Origin: Epinephelus fuscoguttatus
Taxonomy: Eukaryota > Chordata > Actinopteri > Perciformes > Serranidae
NCBI RefSeq assembly: GCF_011397635.1
Contig: NC_064754.1
Span: 30,050,543 to 30,114,542, forward strand
DNA: 64,000 nucleotides
Direction: 5' to 3'
In this document: positions 1 to 11,100 of the stretch, piece by piece
Layout: each line of letters opens with the position of its first letter
Numbering within the stretch: the stretch's first letter is position 1
Translations under genes and position numbers: made by a program
Notes under the pieces: generated by a model
The model's input: only the letters and a program-made list of their open reading frames with translations
Told to the model about the DNA's origin: nothing
Databases searched by the model: none

Positions 1-354
1 GCAACAATTATGTGTATATGTGTGTATATGTGTGTATCACGCACGCTCTGTTCAGTCATTTCTAACTCACACTGGTGCCTCACCAGGCTAATATTTCTTC
101 AATCTGCACCAAAGCTGTGAGAGTTTATTTCATGTGCCACCCTGTACTTAAGAGCAGATGCCTTAAAACAAACCATCCTCACTGTCTCAGTTTGGTGTGT
201 TGGCCTGCTAATTTGCCAATAAGCACCAGACACAAATACAGCCGAGGCTGATGGGAAATACATTAGTTTAACAGGTATTTAATCGTAAACAAAACAATTG
301 CATAGATTAACGTTTTGACCTGGTGATGGTGCTAAAAGGAAAAATCTGAGATTG

Positions 355-540
355 TTAGTGCCGGGCTTTAAAGCCAATTTGACATAGTGGCCAAACATAG
401 AATTACAACTTAAGTGTCTGTCATGATGTCATGTAGTCCAAAAATACCTTTTCCCATAGACTTACATTGTGAAAGTAACGTCTGTATATCAGTTGATGCA
501 TTTCTTTGAGCATCAGGGTTATGACTCTTTGCACTTGCAT
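355..540. mobile_element. Half-copy of a foldback MITE family (related to 29.4-29.8 kb)
   Basis: The segment starting GGGCTTTAAAGCCAATTT, through GGCCAAACATAGAATTACAA, to TTTGAGCATCAG corresponds in order to one arm of the inverted-repeat element at 29420-29765 (GGGCTTTGAAGCCAATTT, GGCCAAACAGTAGAATTACA, TATGAGCATCAC). It is diverged. The remaining stretch 1-3264 holds this element, the hairpin element and the tandem duplication; I see no exon in it. Confidence 0.6.
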
Positions 541-968
541 TAATATCTGATCCATTCAGTCCAATAACAATTTTTCTTCTAGAAAAGTCACACAATTAAA
601 TCATTTTATCAAGTTACCAAAGCGCAAAACCAGAGATAAGCTGCTCTGCCAGTGAATGTCTCACCTGCTCTATTGGGCCATCGATGTAGAAGATCTGGGT
701 AATTTTACAAACTGAAGTCAAACTTCAGTTTGTGGCACACAAAAACAAGGCCCAGGCACAGTCTGTATTCGTCATTCAAATAGGGAAACCAAAAGATCGA
801 TACCATGGATTCAAGACGCCACTTAGCCAGTTAGCACATTAACAAGACAACCTGCTGTTGAAAGCAAAACTAATAATATTTAACCTGCGCTTGAACAACA
901 ACACAAGGAAGCTCAATGGCTAAAAACATAGTCTGTTTGTTTCAATCTCAAACACTCTTGACTTCAGT

Positions 969-1196
969 ATTTGTCAACAATTAAATCGTAGGCAACTGGA
1001 CTTTGATTTTGTCTAGAAGACGTTTCGTTTTGACGACGTCAGACTAGTGAGGACTAGTCAGACCGATGCGTTGAGAACTGATGAAGCCGCTTGGATAAGA
1101 GGTGAAACGTCTTCTAGACAAAATCAAAGTCCAGTTGCCTACGATTTAATTGTTGCCAAATATGGAATTGACCTGGATAAATGAGAATATCCACAG
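969..1196. mobile_element. Short hairpin element with 15-bp target-site duplication
   Basis: Arms at about 976-1028 and 1103-1156 are nearly perfect reverse complements (outer sequence AACAATTAAATCGTAGGCAA, inner GAAACGTCTTCTAGAC) around a 75-bp loop. The right end continues with ACCTGGATAAATGAGAATAT. The unit is flanked by identical 15-bp direct repeats ACTCTTGACTTCAGT at 954-968 and 1197-1211. The long duplication suggests insertion by a retrotransposition-like route rather than cut-and-paste. I recognise the GAAACGTCTTC motif as a common dispersed fish repeat but cannot name its family with confidence. Confidence 0.75.
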
Positions 1197-1692
1197 ACTC
1201 TTGACTTCAGTGTTTTGTTTGCTTTCCTCACTTTTGTTTCTCTTCTTGTCCACTGGGCTGAACTGCTAAACAGAATGATTTCAATCTGCAACAGTGATGC
1301 AAATTGCCAAATAGGCCAAGAAAAAGCCAGTAAGGGCCGACTAGAGCTAACGGTGCAGCAAACCCTGCAAAACCGGGGTGAAAGACACTCACCGATGGCC
1401 CATCATTGACCGACGGTCAGCTTGTTGCGTCGCGACTTTTTGATCTGTCTCCTTTATCTACTAATCCAATATGTGAAATACAGACTAGTTGTTTCGAAGT
1501 TGAAACTTCTGCTATTGTTGAATTATCCACCACTCACCCTGAGATGTGGCTATAGCTTTATTTAAATGTCACAGGACAAAAGGGTCTGGCTGAAGTGGGA
1601 GGGAACCAGAGTTCAGCCTGACAATTCAGTTTGTGGACGGAAAACATGGACGAGTAGAGGCGACGCAAGCAACCTCTCTTTGTAGCTCCTAT

Positions 1693-2077
1693 TTGTTCTC
1701 TATGACACCATGAGACAAGAATAACACTAATGTGTTTGATAAATGCAGTTTCCACACACACACACAGGGCCTGGCCCCGGCCCTTTGTCTCCGAGTCCTC
1801 TGTCACTCGTAATTAAACAGGGAGTTGTAATTAGGGTGGGCTTTGGTTAGGCTAAATTTTCCCCATGTCTGTGTTTTTCCATTCTTGTTCTCTATGACAC
1901 CATGAGACAAGAATAACACTAATGTGTTTGATAAATGCAGTTTCCACACACACACACAGGGCCTGGCCCCGGCCCTTTGTCTCCGAGTCCTCTGTCACTC
2001 GTAATTAAACAGGGAGTTGTAATTAGGGTGGGCTTTGGTGAGGCGACATTTTCCCCCTGTCTGTGTTTTTCCATTCT
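1693..2077. repeat. 192-bp tandem duplication (two copies)
   Basis: Copy 1 is 1693-1884 and copy 2 is 1885 to about 2077. Each starts at TTGTTCTCTATGACACCATG, contains a short (CA)n tract and a GC-rich GGGCCTGGCCCCGGCCC block, and ends near CTGTGTTTTTCCATTC. Only a few substitutions separate them, mostly near the 3' end, so the duplication is recent. It is in non-coding DNA upstream of the visible G-alpha exons. Confidence 0.9.
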
Positions 2078-3264
2078 TGTTTCCGGTAAATGATCACATT
2101 AAAACGAGCGTGTAACGAGCTTGTTCAATTTATTCCACTTAACTCGCATTTAAAGCCCACTTAAAACACAAGTCACTGCAAATTGACACGAGAGTCACCT
2201 GCTGTTTAGTCTGCTGCGTTTTCTGCAACTTTTCCAGAAGGCTGTCACAGTGAGCTCAGTTTTTAACACTTTTGAGGAGCCTGTGTAGAAAGAAAACTCC
2301 AATTTCTGAGCAAACAAAGGCTCAGTTTTCAGTCTGGATATATTGAGAGTGTGAGGATGAGTCATTTACAGTTGGTGTTTCGTCACAATCTGAAAGATCT
2401 TAACAAGACAGTAGCAGTTACACCAAAGTATCTCTATTAGTAAATGATTCTTTATTTATAACCACAAAGCTTTTTTTATTTAAGGCTTCATTAGAGCCAA
2501 ATGGGCAATTAAATGTGTGTGACGTGTTTATGTGCAGAGTTGTGTGTGGGCCTGCACGTTAACATGGCCAACAGGCTCATTAAACAAAAGTGTTTAATGA
2601 TACCTTTTTAACGTGGGAGGGAAATTTGTAACCTCCACCTCAATTAACTCTTCACTGTGGCTGGTCAGTGATAATTACACACCCAGGTGTCGCTCTGTGT
2701 CCTGTTCATTGAAAATCTGCGCCACCATCCATCCTTCCCTCGTTATTATCTTCTTTTTTTTGCGGGTTTGTTTTATGCAAGCTTAAAACTTGGTCGTAGT
2801 TTTAATTGGTCGACTACAAAGCCAGAAGTACGTGTGAAATGCGGTGGCTGCAGAGCACAAGTTGAGATTAGAGGTAGTAAATAAAAAAGAAAGAAAGACA
2901 GAGATTAATGAAAGAAGTAGTTGAGCTTGTTGAGTGCCGGCACCGGAGACTATGTGAGTGATTGATTGCACACTGATGAGAAGAGGGAGGTCATTGATCC
3001 GCCATCATCACCCCATGCTGGTATCAACCCAGCTATTGATTTTCACGTTTTAGGTAAATATCTGTAAAGTGACAATGAATGTGACTCTAAAAACGGATTT
3101 ATTGGTTTCATTGTTTTTGGTTAGTTATTGCTCTCACCAAGTCATTTTCTTTTGTCTTAATATCCTAACGATTGATTTTCCATTTCCTCAGAGGACGACG
3201 CCTCTGACTTGTGATGAGCTTCTCGTGCTCTCAGCTGATGGTTTCTTGTGTTTTTTTATTGCAG

Positions 3265-6200
3265 ATTTTATTCATGAACAAGATAGACCTTTTTCAAGAC
3301 AAGATTTTACACTCTGGGAGACATCTGCGGTTATACATGCCTCAGTATAAAGGTAGGACTGGTTTTGTTTTCGGTTCAGTGTGTTTGTCTGTCGGCAGGA
3401 TTATCAAACAACCTACTGGCCTGATGTTTATGAAACTTGGTGGAAAAGTGTAGCACGGGCAAAGTAAGAACCCATTACACGTTGGAGCAAATCACACTAA
3501 CAGGGCACATACATAAATTATTTTTCTCTTCTGTTAACAGTGAAAGACAGTGCATTTGGCCTTGGCGGAATAAATGCCATACACTTTAAAATCCAAATAT
3601 TGCCAAGTTCACTGTAGTTACTGTACTTATGCACAACTGTAGTTAATTGTAGAAATGTGACGACAGGAACAGGAACAGTAATCAGCGGCGCTTTTCTTCT
3701 CAAACTAAGGTGTAACTATGGAAATGTGAATACACACATATCACATTTGGATTGCATTCAATTGTATAGGTGTACCTAATAAAGTGACCAGGGAATATAT
3801 ATTGCAAACAAATGTGTTTTTCCTTCTGCCACAAAAAAGGTTTCTTCCTAAAACAAAGGTTATGTTCCTCATAATTATCCATCCAGAGGAACCCATCAGG
3901 AAAAGACATTTTACTAAAAAGTGTGACTGTTATCATCATGTAATGAACAATACATCATGAAATAGACTTTAATCTCATCCTTCCTCTTCATGAGACAGTT
4001 TATGCTAGTAATTTAGGTTTTCACCAAACATCTACAAGCCAAAATTCTTTATACACAATGAGCCATTTGTGTTGAGCATCTTGAACATGAACCTGATATT
4101 TAAAAAATAATTAATTAATCACTTAATCACACAAAGCAAAGATCCAGATATGTCATTGCAAACTGACCCAGTTAAAGATGTGACTGTTTACAACATCCAG
4201 AGATACTATTAAGCTACAATATCCTGGTGGTTATTGAATATAAAAAAATAAATTACCACGTCAGCTATAAAAAGCCAATAACATTAAAAGGACGGACCAG
4301 TGTGCACTGTCTAGGGCCTTACACTGACTGTGTTATTACTGTTATATTATTTTTAGATTTTTGTATCCGCTCAGCGTTTCGCTCCCCACGTCCCAGCGGG
4401 CTCAACAGGGGCTGTGCCCTCTCTGCTCTCATGCAAATGTCAATATAAATGCTAAAACTCTTGGGATTGGCATCAGCCAGCAGAGCAAGCGTCTATTTCA
4501 TACTGACTTCAGATATGATGACTCGTCTAATTCATCAGCTCCCGACCTTTTTCATTTGGTGTTCCCCCACAGTTCTATCAGATGAGCTCATGTACACCTT
4601 CACCAACAACAACCCGCCATGTTCTTACTTTGGTCATGTGGATTAATGTTGAACTGGGTGATATATAATACTATTATTATATAAAAGTGGATATTTTTCA
4701 ACAATGTTTTAATACATGATCATAAAAATGGACTGTTCTCTTTCTTTCAGTGCTTCTGCTCAGTTTGCATTCCTATTAACTATCTCTATCACTGCGAGCA
4801 GCAGAAGTTGATGTTTGAATCATTTATCTGTTACTTTCAGGTTTCCATTTCACCTTCTCTGCTTGCTCGGTATCAGTGGTTGTAACTAAGTACATTTACT
4901 CAGGTACTGTGTGGCTGAGACCTTGTCATATTTCAGATGTCTGAGTTGTTAGTAGTTTCATCAAAGTACATTAAGTAACTTAAAATTGTCCAATATTTTA
5001 CAACCTACAAAGACTGTAGAAAACCACTGGAATTAACTTCTTAAGTGTATCTAACATAAATAAACCAGCTTCAATAGAAAAATGTTATGTATGCATTGAA
5101 ACATCAGTATTAACTGCAGAAGCCCACAATGTGCTGAAAAGAAAAGATCCTGTACGTCATTGTAATAAGAAACCTACTCAAAATAATGAGATAGTATCTG
5201 AAAATGATGACTTTGTTTTCCAAAATAATGACTTGGTGTCTTAATGTAATGAGACTTTTTTGAAATAATGACTAACTTATCTCAAAATAATGGCTTAGTG
5301 TCTCTTTACAGTAACAAACTTTATCAAAATAATATTGACTCTCAATATAATGAAAACTTTTTCAAAACGATGAGTATCTCGAAATGACATATATCAAAAA
5401 ATGAATAACTTTCTCAAATTAATGACTTGGTGTCTCAAAATAATGACTAGTATTGCAACATAATGTTAGTATCTCAAAATAATGACATGGTGACTCTGAA
5501 TCATGAGCTTGTATTTTGATAGTGAGAAACCTTAAAATAATGACTCGATTATCTCAAAAGAAGGACTTGCTTTTCTTAAAATAATGACTTAGTATCGCAA
5601 CACCATGAGAATTTATTTCAAAATAATGTTTTAGTATCATAAAATAATGACATAGTATCTGAAAATTAGAGACTTTCTCATATTCATGACTTAGTATTTT
5701 GAAATATTGACAGTGTCTTGGAATCATGACTTGCTACCTCGATATAATGTGAATTTTTTCAGAACAATGACTCAGTTATCTTAAAATAATGGCGTAATAT
5801 CTCAAAATAAGGACTTGTGGCAACATAATAAAAACCTTTTCAAAATATGGACTGACTTATCTCAAAATACTGACTTAGTGTCTCATAATAATGAGGTTGT
5901 ATCTGAAAATAGGAATCTTTCAAAATTATGAGAAACTTTCTTAAAAAAAGAATTACTTACCTTAAAAGAATGACTTCGCTTTTAAACATAATGAGAATAT
6001 GTTTTTTTAATGACTAACCTCAAAATAATGACTTAGTATTGCAAGATAATGAATTAGTATTTCTAAACATGATGTAGTATCTTTTAATATTGACATAGTG
6101 TCTTGGAATCATGACTTGGTATCTTGATATAATGAGAAATTTTTAAGAACAGTGACTCAGTTATCTCAAAATAATGACTTAGTTTCACAACATAATAAGA

Positions 6201-7347
6201 ACTCTCTTCAAAATAATGACTTGACTATCTCAAACACTGACTTAGTGTCTCAAAATAATGAGATAGTATCTGAAAATGGGAATCTTTATCAAAATTATGA
6301 GAAACTCTTAAATTTTGACTTGCTTATTTCAAAATAGTTTTCAAACATAATGAGAATCAGGTTTTTTCATGACCTACCTCAAAATAATGATGTAGTATTA
6401 CTAAACATTGACTTAGGATCTTTTAATATATGACTTGGTATCTTGATATAATGACATTTTTTTAATTTTTTTTTTTTAGAACAATCACTCCGTTATCTCA
6501 AAATAATGACTTACTTTTCTCAAACTAATGATTTAGTATCTCAAAATAAGGACTTAGTATCTCAGCATGCTGACTTAGTGTCTCAGAATAATGATAGTAT
6601 CTGAAAATGAGAATCTTTCTCAAAATATTTAGTAACTTTTAAATGACTTACCTCAAGATAATGAATTAGTATCACAAAATATTCACTTAATATATTGAAA
6701 TAATGACTTAGTATGAAACTATCTCAAAATAATTACTTATCGAAAAATAGTGACTTGTTATTTTGAGATATAAAGTCATTTGTGAGATACTGAGTCATTG
6801 TGATAAAGTCTCTCGTTATAATGACTTACATGATGTGAGGGTGTGACAGGCGACTCAGGTTGATGTGATGCTGCTCCTGCTCCGGTTACTGTGACAGAAA
6901 CTGTACTACAGATCAGCCTCACAAGAATTTCTAATCCTATTTGTGTGTTTATTTTTTACCTAAACACAAATATGTGAATTGAAATTTCTATTTTGTCAAA
7001 CTAGCTGAGCTGCTTCACCGTCTTCCCTGGTGTACCAGGCTGGGATTCATATGTCTAATACTCATCTTAGAGACAGACCTTTTCAGTTTTCTGTGGAAAG
7101 GAGGCAGATGTTTCTCTGTAATGTTTGATTTATCCCCCTCCTCATTTCTCCTCCAGGTGCAGACTGCGATGTGGACTCGTCTGCCCGCTTCATCGCCGCC
7201 AACTTTGTCTCACTCAACACCACTCCTAGCAAACTCATCTACCACCACTTCACCACGGCGACCGACACCTCCAACATCCAGGTCGTCTTCCAGGTGGTCA
7301 TGGACACAATAATCAAAGAGAACCTTGAGGCTGTGTCACTCCTTTAA
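3265..7347 (+). CDS. gnav1: G protein alpha subunit, Gv class (last two coding exons, 5' part outside window)
   Basis: The two exons are 3265-3352 and 7157-7347, with stop TAA at 7345-7347. The first follows a TTGCAG acceptor and encodes ILFMNKIDLF, the guanine-binding NKxD motif of G-alpha proteins, then a segment ending MPQYKG. The second follows CTCCAG and begins ADCDVD; it contains the TTATDT segment (the TCAT-type guanine loop) and the alpha-5 helix, ending KENLEAVSLL. The split glycine codon (G|GT) joins the exons in frame. The C-terminal tail binds the receptor. It does not match the Gi, Gs, Gq or G12 tails I know and resembles the ancient Gv class kept in teleosts; that assignment is from memory. 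P-loop and switch exons are not seen upstream and should lie left of the window. The protein would be a heterotrimeric GTPase at the inner plasma membrane. G-alpha is near certain; Gv is likely. Confidence 0.85.
3765..3790. repeat. Remnant end of a dispersed DNA element
   Basis: The motif TAGGTGTACCTAATAAAGTG is the end of a widespread fish DNA-transposon remnant. A second relic, TAGGTGTACCTAATAAAC, is at 20583-20600. The rest of the element could not be delimited in either place. Between 3353 and 5160 I see nothing else. Confidence 0.4.
4875..5030. repeat. Dispersed repeat fragment (AAGTACATTTACTCA family)
   Basis: The sequence around AACTAAGTACATTTACTCAG belongs to a repeat very common in percomorph genomes. 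A clearer copy sits at 63190-63295. No TIR or target duplication could be delimited. Confidence 0.45.
5160..6830. repeat. AT-rich degenerate minisatellite in the G-alpha intron
   Basis: About 1.6 kb is filled with diverged copies of a roughly 21-bp unit whose core is CTCAAAATAATGACTTAGT followed by AT. Variants interchange 'gacttagtatctc', 'gagatagtatctg' and 'gagaaacttt'. Spacing stays near one unit and indels are frequent. Short open frames across it are by-products of the repeat. It lies wholly inside the 3.8 kb intron between the last two G-alpha exons. Confidence 0.85.
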
Positions 7348-7712
7348 CTGCCGGAGGGGATCTGAGTCTTCACCGGACGGTCGCTGCTGTCAACCTTTGG
7401 ATGAGTCATTTTAAAAGACATGAAGACTGCCTGCTCTCCGAAGGTGCAGCCTGGGAGCTCCGCTGTTGTTTGCATCCTCTGTGATGCTTGATTTCATGTA
7501 GAAAAACTCTGTCAAACATCAGTAAAGGAGAAGGACCACCATGCTGATCCTTTGTCTCGGGGTTGAGCCCTAAAACATTGACTTTTGAAACCCTGTGTTG
7601 AGAGTAGTGGGCATTTATATTTTTGTACTGTACTATAAATCAGACTATGAATGGTGGGGTTGCCTTTTTTAGGACTTGAATAGACACACCATTTATTTGC
7701 CCATCTCTTCCG

Positions 7713-7749
<37 letters not shown>

Positions 7750-8575
7750 CAGGACACAGAGGGAGTGAGGATTTACTGTTTGTCCGTTACTTCCTCTGTG
7801 CAGGGGTTCACTCATGCATACCACGGTGTGTTCTCTCCTCTCATCCATCACCCCGTCTGTGCACATCCTGTGTGCGTCACACCCTCCTAATGAGGCGGTG
7901 ATCACTGTAAAAGCACCTCTGTTGTGTTTACTCGTCCTGAGCTGAAATCACTCCTGTTCACTGTAATCTGTGCTTGAACTCGTTCCCCTGACTCTCACCA
8001 GTCAGCGATGATGCTACTTCATATTAGAAAAAAGAATATATGTGGAGAAACATCCCTGAAGCCTCCAACTTGTGTTTAATTTCCTTCCTTCCGCCTCTGA
8101 TGATTATTGTTTTATTCTGTGACACACGCACATAAACTCATAAACCCTGATTTGTCAAGCAGGATGATGCTTCCTATATGTGATGTGTGTGGCATTAACT
8201 CCGCTGGGGTCTCTGAAGGCTCCCCTGAGCAAGTGATGATGCGATCACACCGGCTCCTCTCTGACTCCAGTAATAAACAAGATCTGGTAATGACTGATAG
8301 GCTCTGATATGCATACTGAAGGTGAAAGAAAAGAGAAAAACACCCCCAAGTGCCTTATGATGAAGTGGTTTTGCTGTCAAGTAATTTAAAAGCCTCCTAC
8401 AGTACGTGTATGAAATGTCAATTTTCCCTTCATGTTTTTTATCCCCCAACTTTCAGGGTGTATTTCATACTGTATCTTTACTCTGTAAGTCTCATAGCTG
8501 ATGTCCTCACACTTATTTTATGGTTTGTACTGTGTGTTCTAAACCTGCAATACAAAATAAATGTGATAGGCTGAT
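7348..8575 (+). other. 3' UTR of the G-alpha gene with poly(A) signal
   Basis: The sequence after the TAA at 7345-7347 has no further credible coding exon. A poly(A) signal AATAAA lies at 8556-8561, giving a 3' UTR of about 1.2 kb. It contains a (TG)n microsatellite at 7714-7747. The end point is inferred from the signal only. Confidence 0.55.
7714..7747. repeat. (TG)n microsatellite
   Basis: About 17 uninterrupted TG units in the 3' UTR of the G-alpha gene. Confidence 0.95.
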
Positions 8576-9160
8576 GACTGTATTTTCACATCATACTTCA
8601 TCTTCTTTAAAGAAGACCATGAAGACTGGTGAAGGGTGCAAATCAAGGCGGTGGTGGATCAATTATTTTCCTTTTTCATTCCCCCACTAGTTGAATATTC
8701 ACAGACAAATTTGAGCCACACAACAGGTTACCAGTGTTTGTTCATTTTAATAGATAAAATAAATAAAAGTAATTTCCAGGAAATCTGCTCTGCAGTCAAT
8801 TGTCTGGACATTTAATACATTTTGGCAACGAAGGGTACATGTCAGGGGTTCAACAGTAAAGACAGGAAGTCATCTGGAAAGAATGTGGTTTCAACTAACA
8901 TCTCTCGCACTGTTTTTTTTTTCTCTTTTATACTCCTGTCTACACAACCAAAGCAAAACTGAACAATGAGTTTTTGTTTAATAAGAGGACATTCAGAGTC
9001 TGCAGCGGTCCATCATCGACAGTGATCAGGTTTTCCTCTGCGCCGTCACCCCACACACACTCATCCACCCCCCATTCCTTTCCTTCATATTTCGTTTCCA
9101 GAGAAGCGCACCCGGGGCTCGGCGGAGGACCAGGACCGTCTCCGCCGGTCCGGCCGGGAC
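8576..9160. other. Intergenic stretch between G-alpha and npb 3' ends
   Basis: The two genes converge here. The stretch should include the npb 3' UTR (immediately left of 9161). I see no further gene or clear repeat in it. Confidence 0.4.
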
Positions 9161-10171
9161 TCACGCGGACAGGCAGTCCAGGGAGTCCAGGGTGAGGAAG
9201 ACGTCCGCCTTGCACTGGAAGGTGCCCGTCCCGTCCCGCAGCAGCTCGCAGCTCTTCAGGTTTGGAGAGATGTCCTTTACGCAGATGGCCTGCAGGAGGT
9301 GAAATTAAGCAATGAGAGAAATTAAAGTTAATGGGAAAACCGGTACAATGACACATTTCTGTAGAACTAAATCTTCTCAATCTAACCTCAGTGGCTCTTA
9401 TTTCATTTACCTTTAACATCAAGTGGCACTGTGTCGTTTTGCAGCAATAAGAGCAGACTATTGCCGCAATAAGACAAATGTATAACAGTCGCTTATTAGA
9501 CAAATCCCATGTTTTCATTCTTCCTATATTTTTGCCTTTAAGTTGGAGTTGTTGGGAGATCATAACGACTTAAAATTTCGAACATTACTTAAATTACCTT
9601 GTCAATGACCGTCTTGTCACAGTGTTTTAATGCTTCTGGCTGTGGTTTGACCTGCAGCACTCGCTGGTTTGCGCCTTTACGCACGATTTTGCCCCTAAAA
9701 GTTTGTTCAGTCGTCTTAAGGATAACAAATGTGCTTCTGATCTCTTGTTTACTTGCTTTATTTGTAAGTTTCAGTATTTAAGTATCGCTATAAATGTGGC
9801 TGCTGTGGTGCTGAAAGGAAAGCAACTTTTACGCGCATCTCTTCTTCATTTTATCGTCAGTGTAAAATCAACAGAAGCCCCTGTTATAGTAACTTAACTG
9901 TACTTACCATGCTTTTCAGTATGGAGATCTGCCTGTTAGTCTCTGGAATCACGTTGTTACCTGCCGTCTCCCCGCTCTCCATCAGCGTCTCCTCAGACTC
10001 GGACCTCCGGACGTAAGGCGACCTCCTGATACCGGACAGCAAACCGGAGGCACGACCCACCGAGTAGTAACTGGGCCCGGTCGACTGCTTGTACCAAGCT
10101 TCGACTGGATGGCAGGAGATGAGCAGAGACACACCGACGCACACCACGGCAAACCTGACTGACCTCTCCAT
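9161..10171 (-). CDS. npb: Prepro-neuropeptide B (two exons, complete)
   Basis: Exon 1 is 10171-9908 and exon 2 is 9289-9161, together 130 aa plus stop. The first 25 residues are a signal peptide ending HPVEA. The mature peptide then starts [18 protein letters not shown], matching the neuropeptide B hallmark (W-Y-K at the N-terminus, SVGRA, GLLSG, RRSPY). A dibasic RR follows 29 residues after the tryptophan, giving NPB-29; an internal RR before SPY would give the 24-residue form known in mammals. The C-terminal exon ([19 protein letters not shown]) has four cysteines. The donor is ATG|GTAAGT and the acceptor CTGCAG, phase 0. NPB is secreted and acts on NPBWR receptors in feeding, pain and endocrine control. 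A TATA box lies about 120 bp upstream. The neighbouring sgsh is on the same strand, as in conserved synteny with human 17q25.3. Confidence 0.93.
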
Positions 10172-10286
10172 GTCTGCAAACGTCTTGGCACTTTTTACGC
10201 AAAAGGACGACGGCGCTTTTTCTCGTCTGTTGTTGATCAGAGGTTGACTTGAGATTTTGCTGGGTGTTTGGAAAACTTTCTGTTGC

Positions 10287-10293
10287 TTATATA
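10287..10293 (-). promoter_or_regulatory. npb: TATA box of npb
   Basis: TATATAA on the minus strand (10293-10287), 116 bp upstream of the npb start codon at 10171. It implies a transcription start near 10260 and a 5' UTR of roughly 90 nt. The start site is inferred from spacing only. Confidence 0.7.
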
Positions 10294-10425
10294 GGCTGAC
10301 TGGGCGACGTTATCGTGACCCAGGACGTTCGTCAAATCAGAGTTGAGGTGGGCGGATGATGATCCGTCTTAATGCAGGAGAAGGAAAAAAAGACCAATCC
10401 GAATTGATCAGCTTTTTGATGGTTT

Positions 10426-10426
<1 letters not shown>

Positions 10427-10461
<35 letters not shown>
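10427..10461. repeat. (GT)n microsatellite
   Basis: About 17 GT units, roughly 135 bp upstream of the npb TATA box. Confidence 0.95.
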
Positions 10462-10462
<1 letters not shown>

Positions 10463-10784
10463 TATAGAGTATGAGGGGGTTGAAGATGTATAGGGACGTC
10501 AGTCCATCTCTGACGCTTGTAGAAGTCGTAATGACGTAAGTGGTCAAAACTGAAAGATGTCCACTTAACTTTTAAATTAATGATGAGGGGGGTTTTATGT
10601 CTCACTAATGAGACTAACTAATTGTTAGGTTAAAATTGCCTGGATGTCTACAAGCATCAATACATCTCATAAACTTAAAGGGAAACGATGCCCACTTTCA
10701 ATATTTAGATGCTATTCCTGCTTCTGACAGTCAAAAAATATTAGTAAATATAAGCAACTCTCTCTAAAATCCATAAACTAGGGA

Positions 10785-11100
10785 GCTAAAACCCAAATTT
10801 GTGGTGTCATCAAGTATAGAGTCTGGTGCTGCTCCATAGGCAGTGAATTAGGGAGATGTTCTAGATGACACTAAGAGCACACAGGAATGTTCTGGGTATA
10901 TGGGAACATTTTCTGTGTCAGAACTGAGACACAACACAAGTATAAAGCTAATTTGGATATATATAAAAAGAAAACAAACATTCTGTTGGTCCACAAAATC
11001 AGCCTCCCATTCACTGCTTACGGAGCAGCTCCAGACGATACCTGATGGCATCACAAGTCTGAGATTTACTGTGGTTTCTGGCTTTGAGAGAGAGTAGCTC
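10785..11100. mobile_element. Foldback (inverted-repeat) MITE-like element
   Basis: The left arm (about 10785-10860, containing GCTGCTCCATAGGCAGTGAA) and the right arm (about 11010-11097, containing CATTCACTGCTTACGGAGCA) are diverged reverse complements over 70-80 bp around a 150-bp centre. No clean target duplication was seen. Short open frames on both strands here follow from the symmetry and are not genes. Confidence 0.6.

Noticed and set aside
6152-6337. Asn/Ser/Leu-rich repeat peptide frame
   Set aside because: By-product of the 21-bp minisatellite; no start context, and stops interrupt it in neighbouring units.
8940-9563. 207-codon minus-strand open frame overlapping npb exon 2
   Set aside because: It is in a different frame from the NPB coding sequence and runs through the npb intron; the real exon is defined by the matching splice phase and cysteine pattern.
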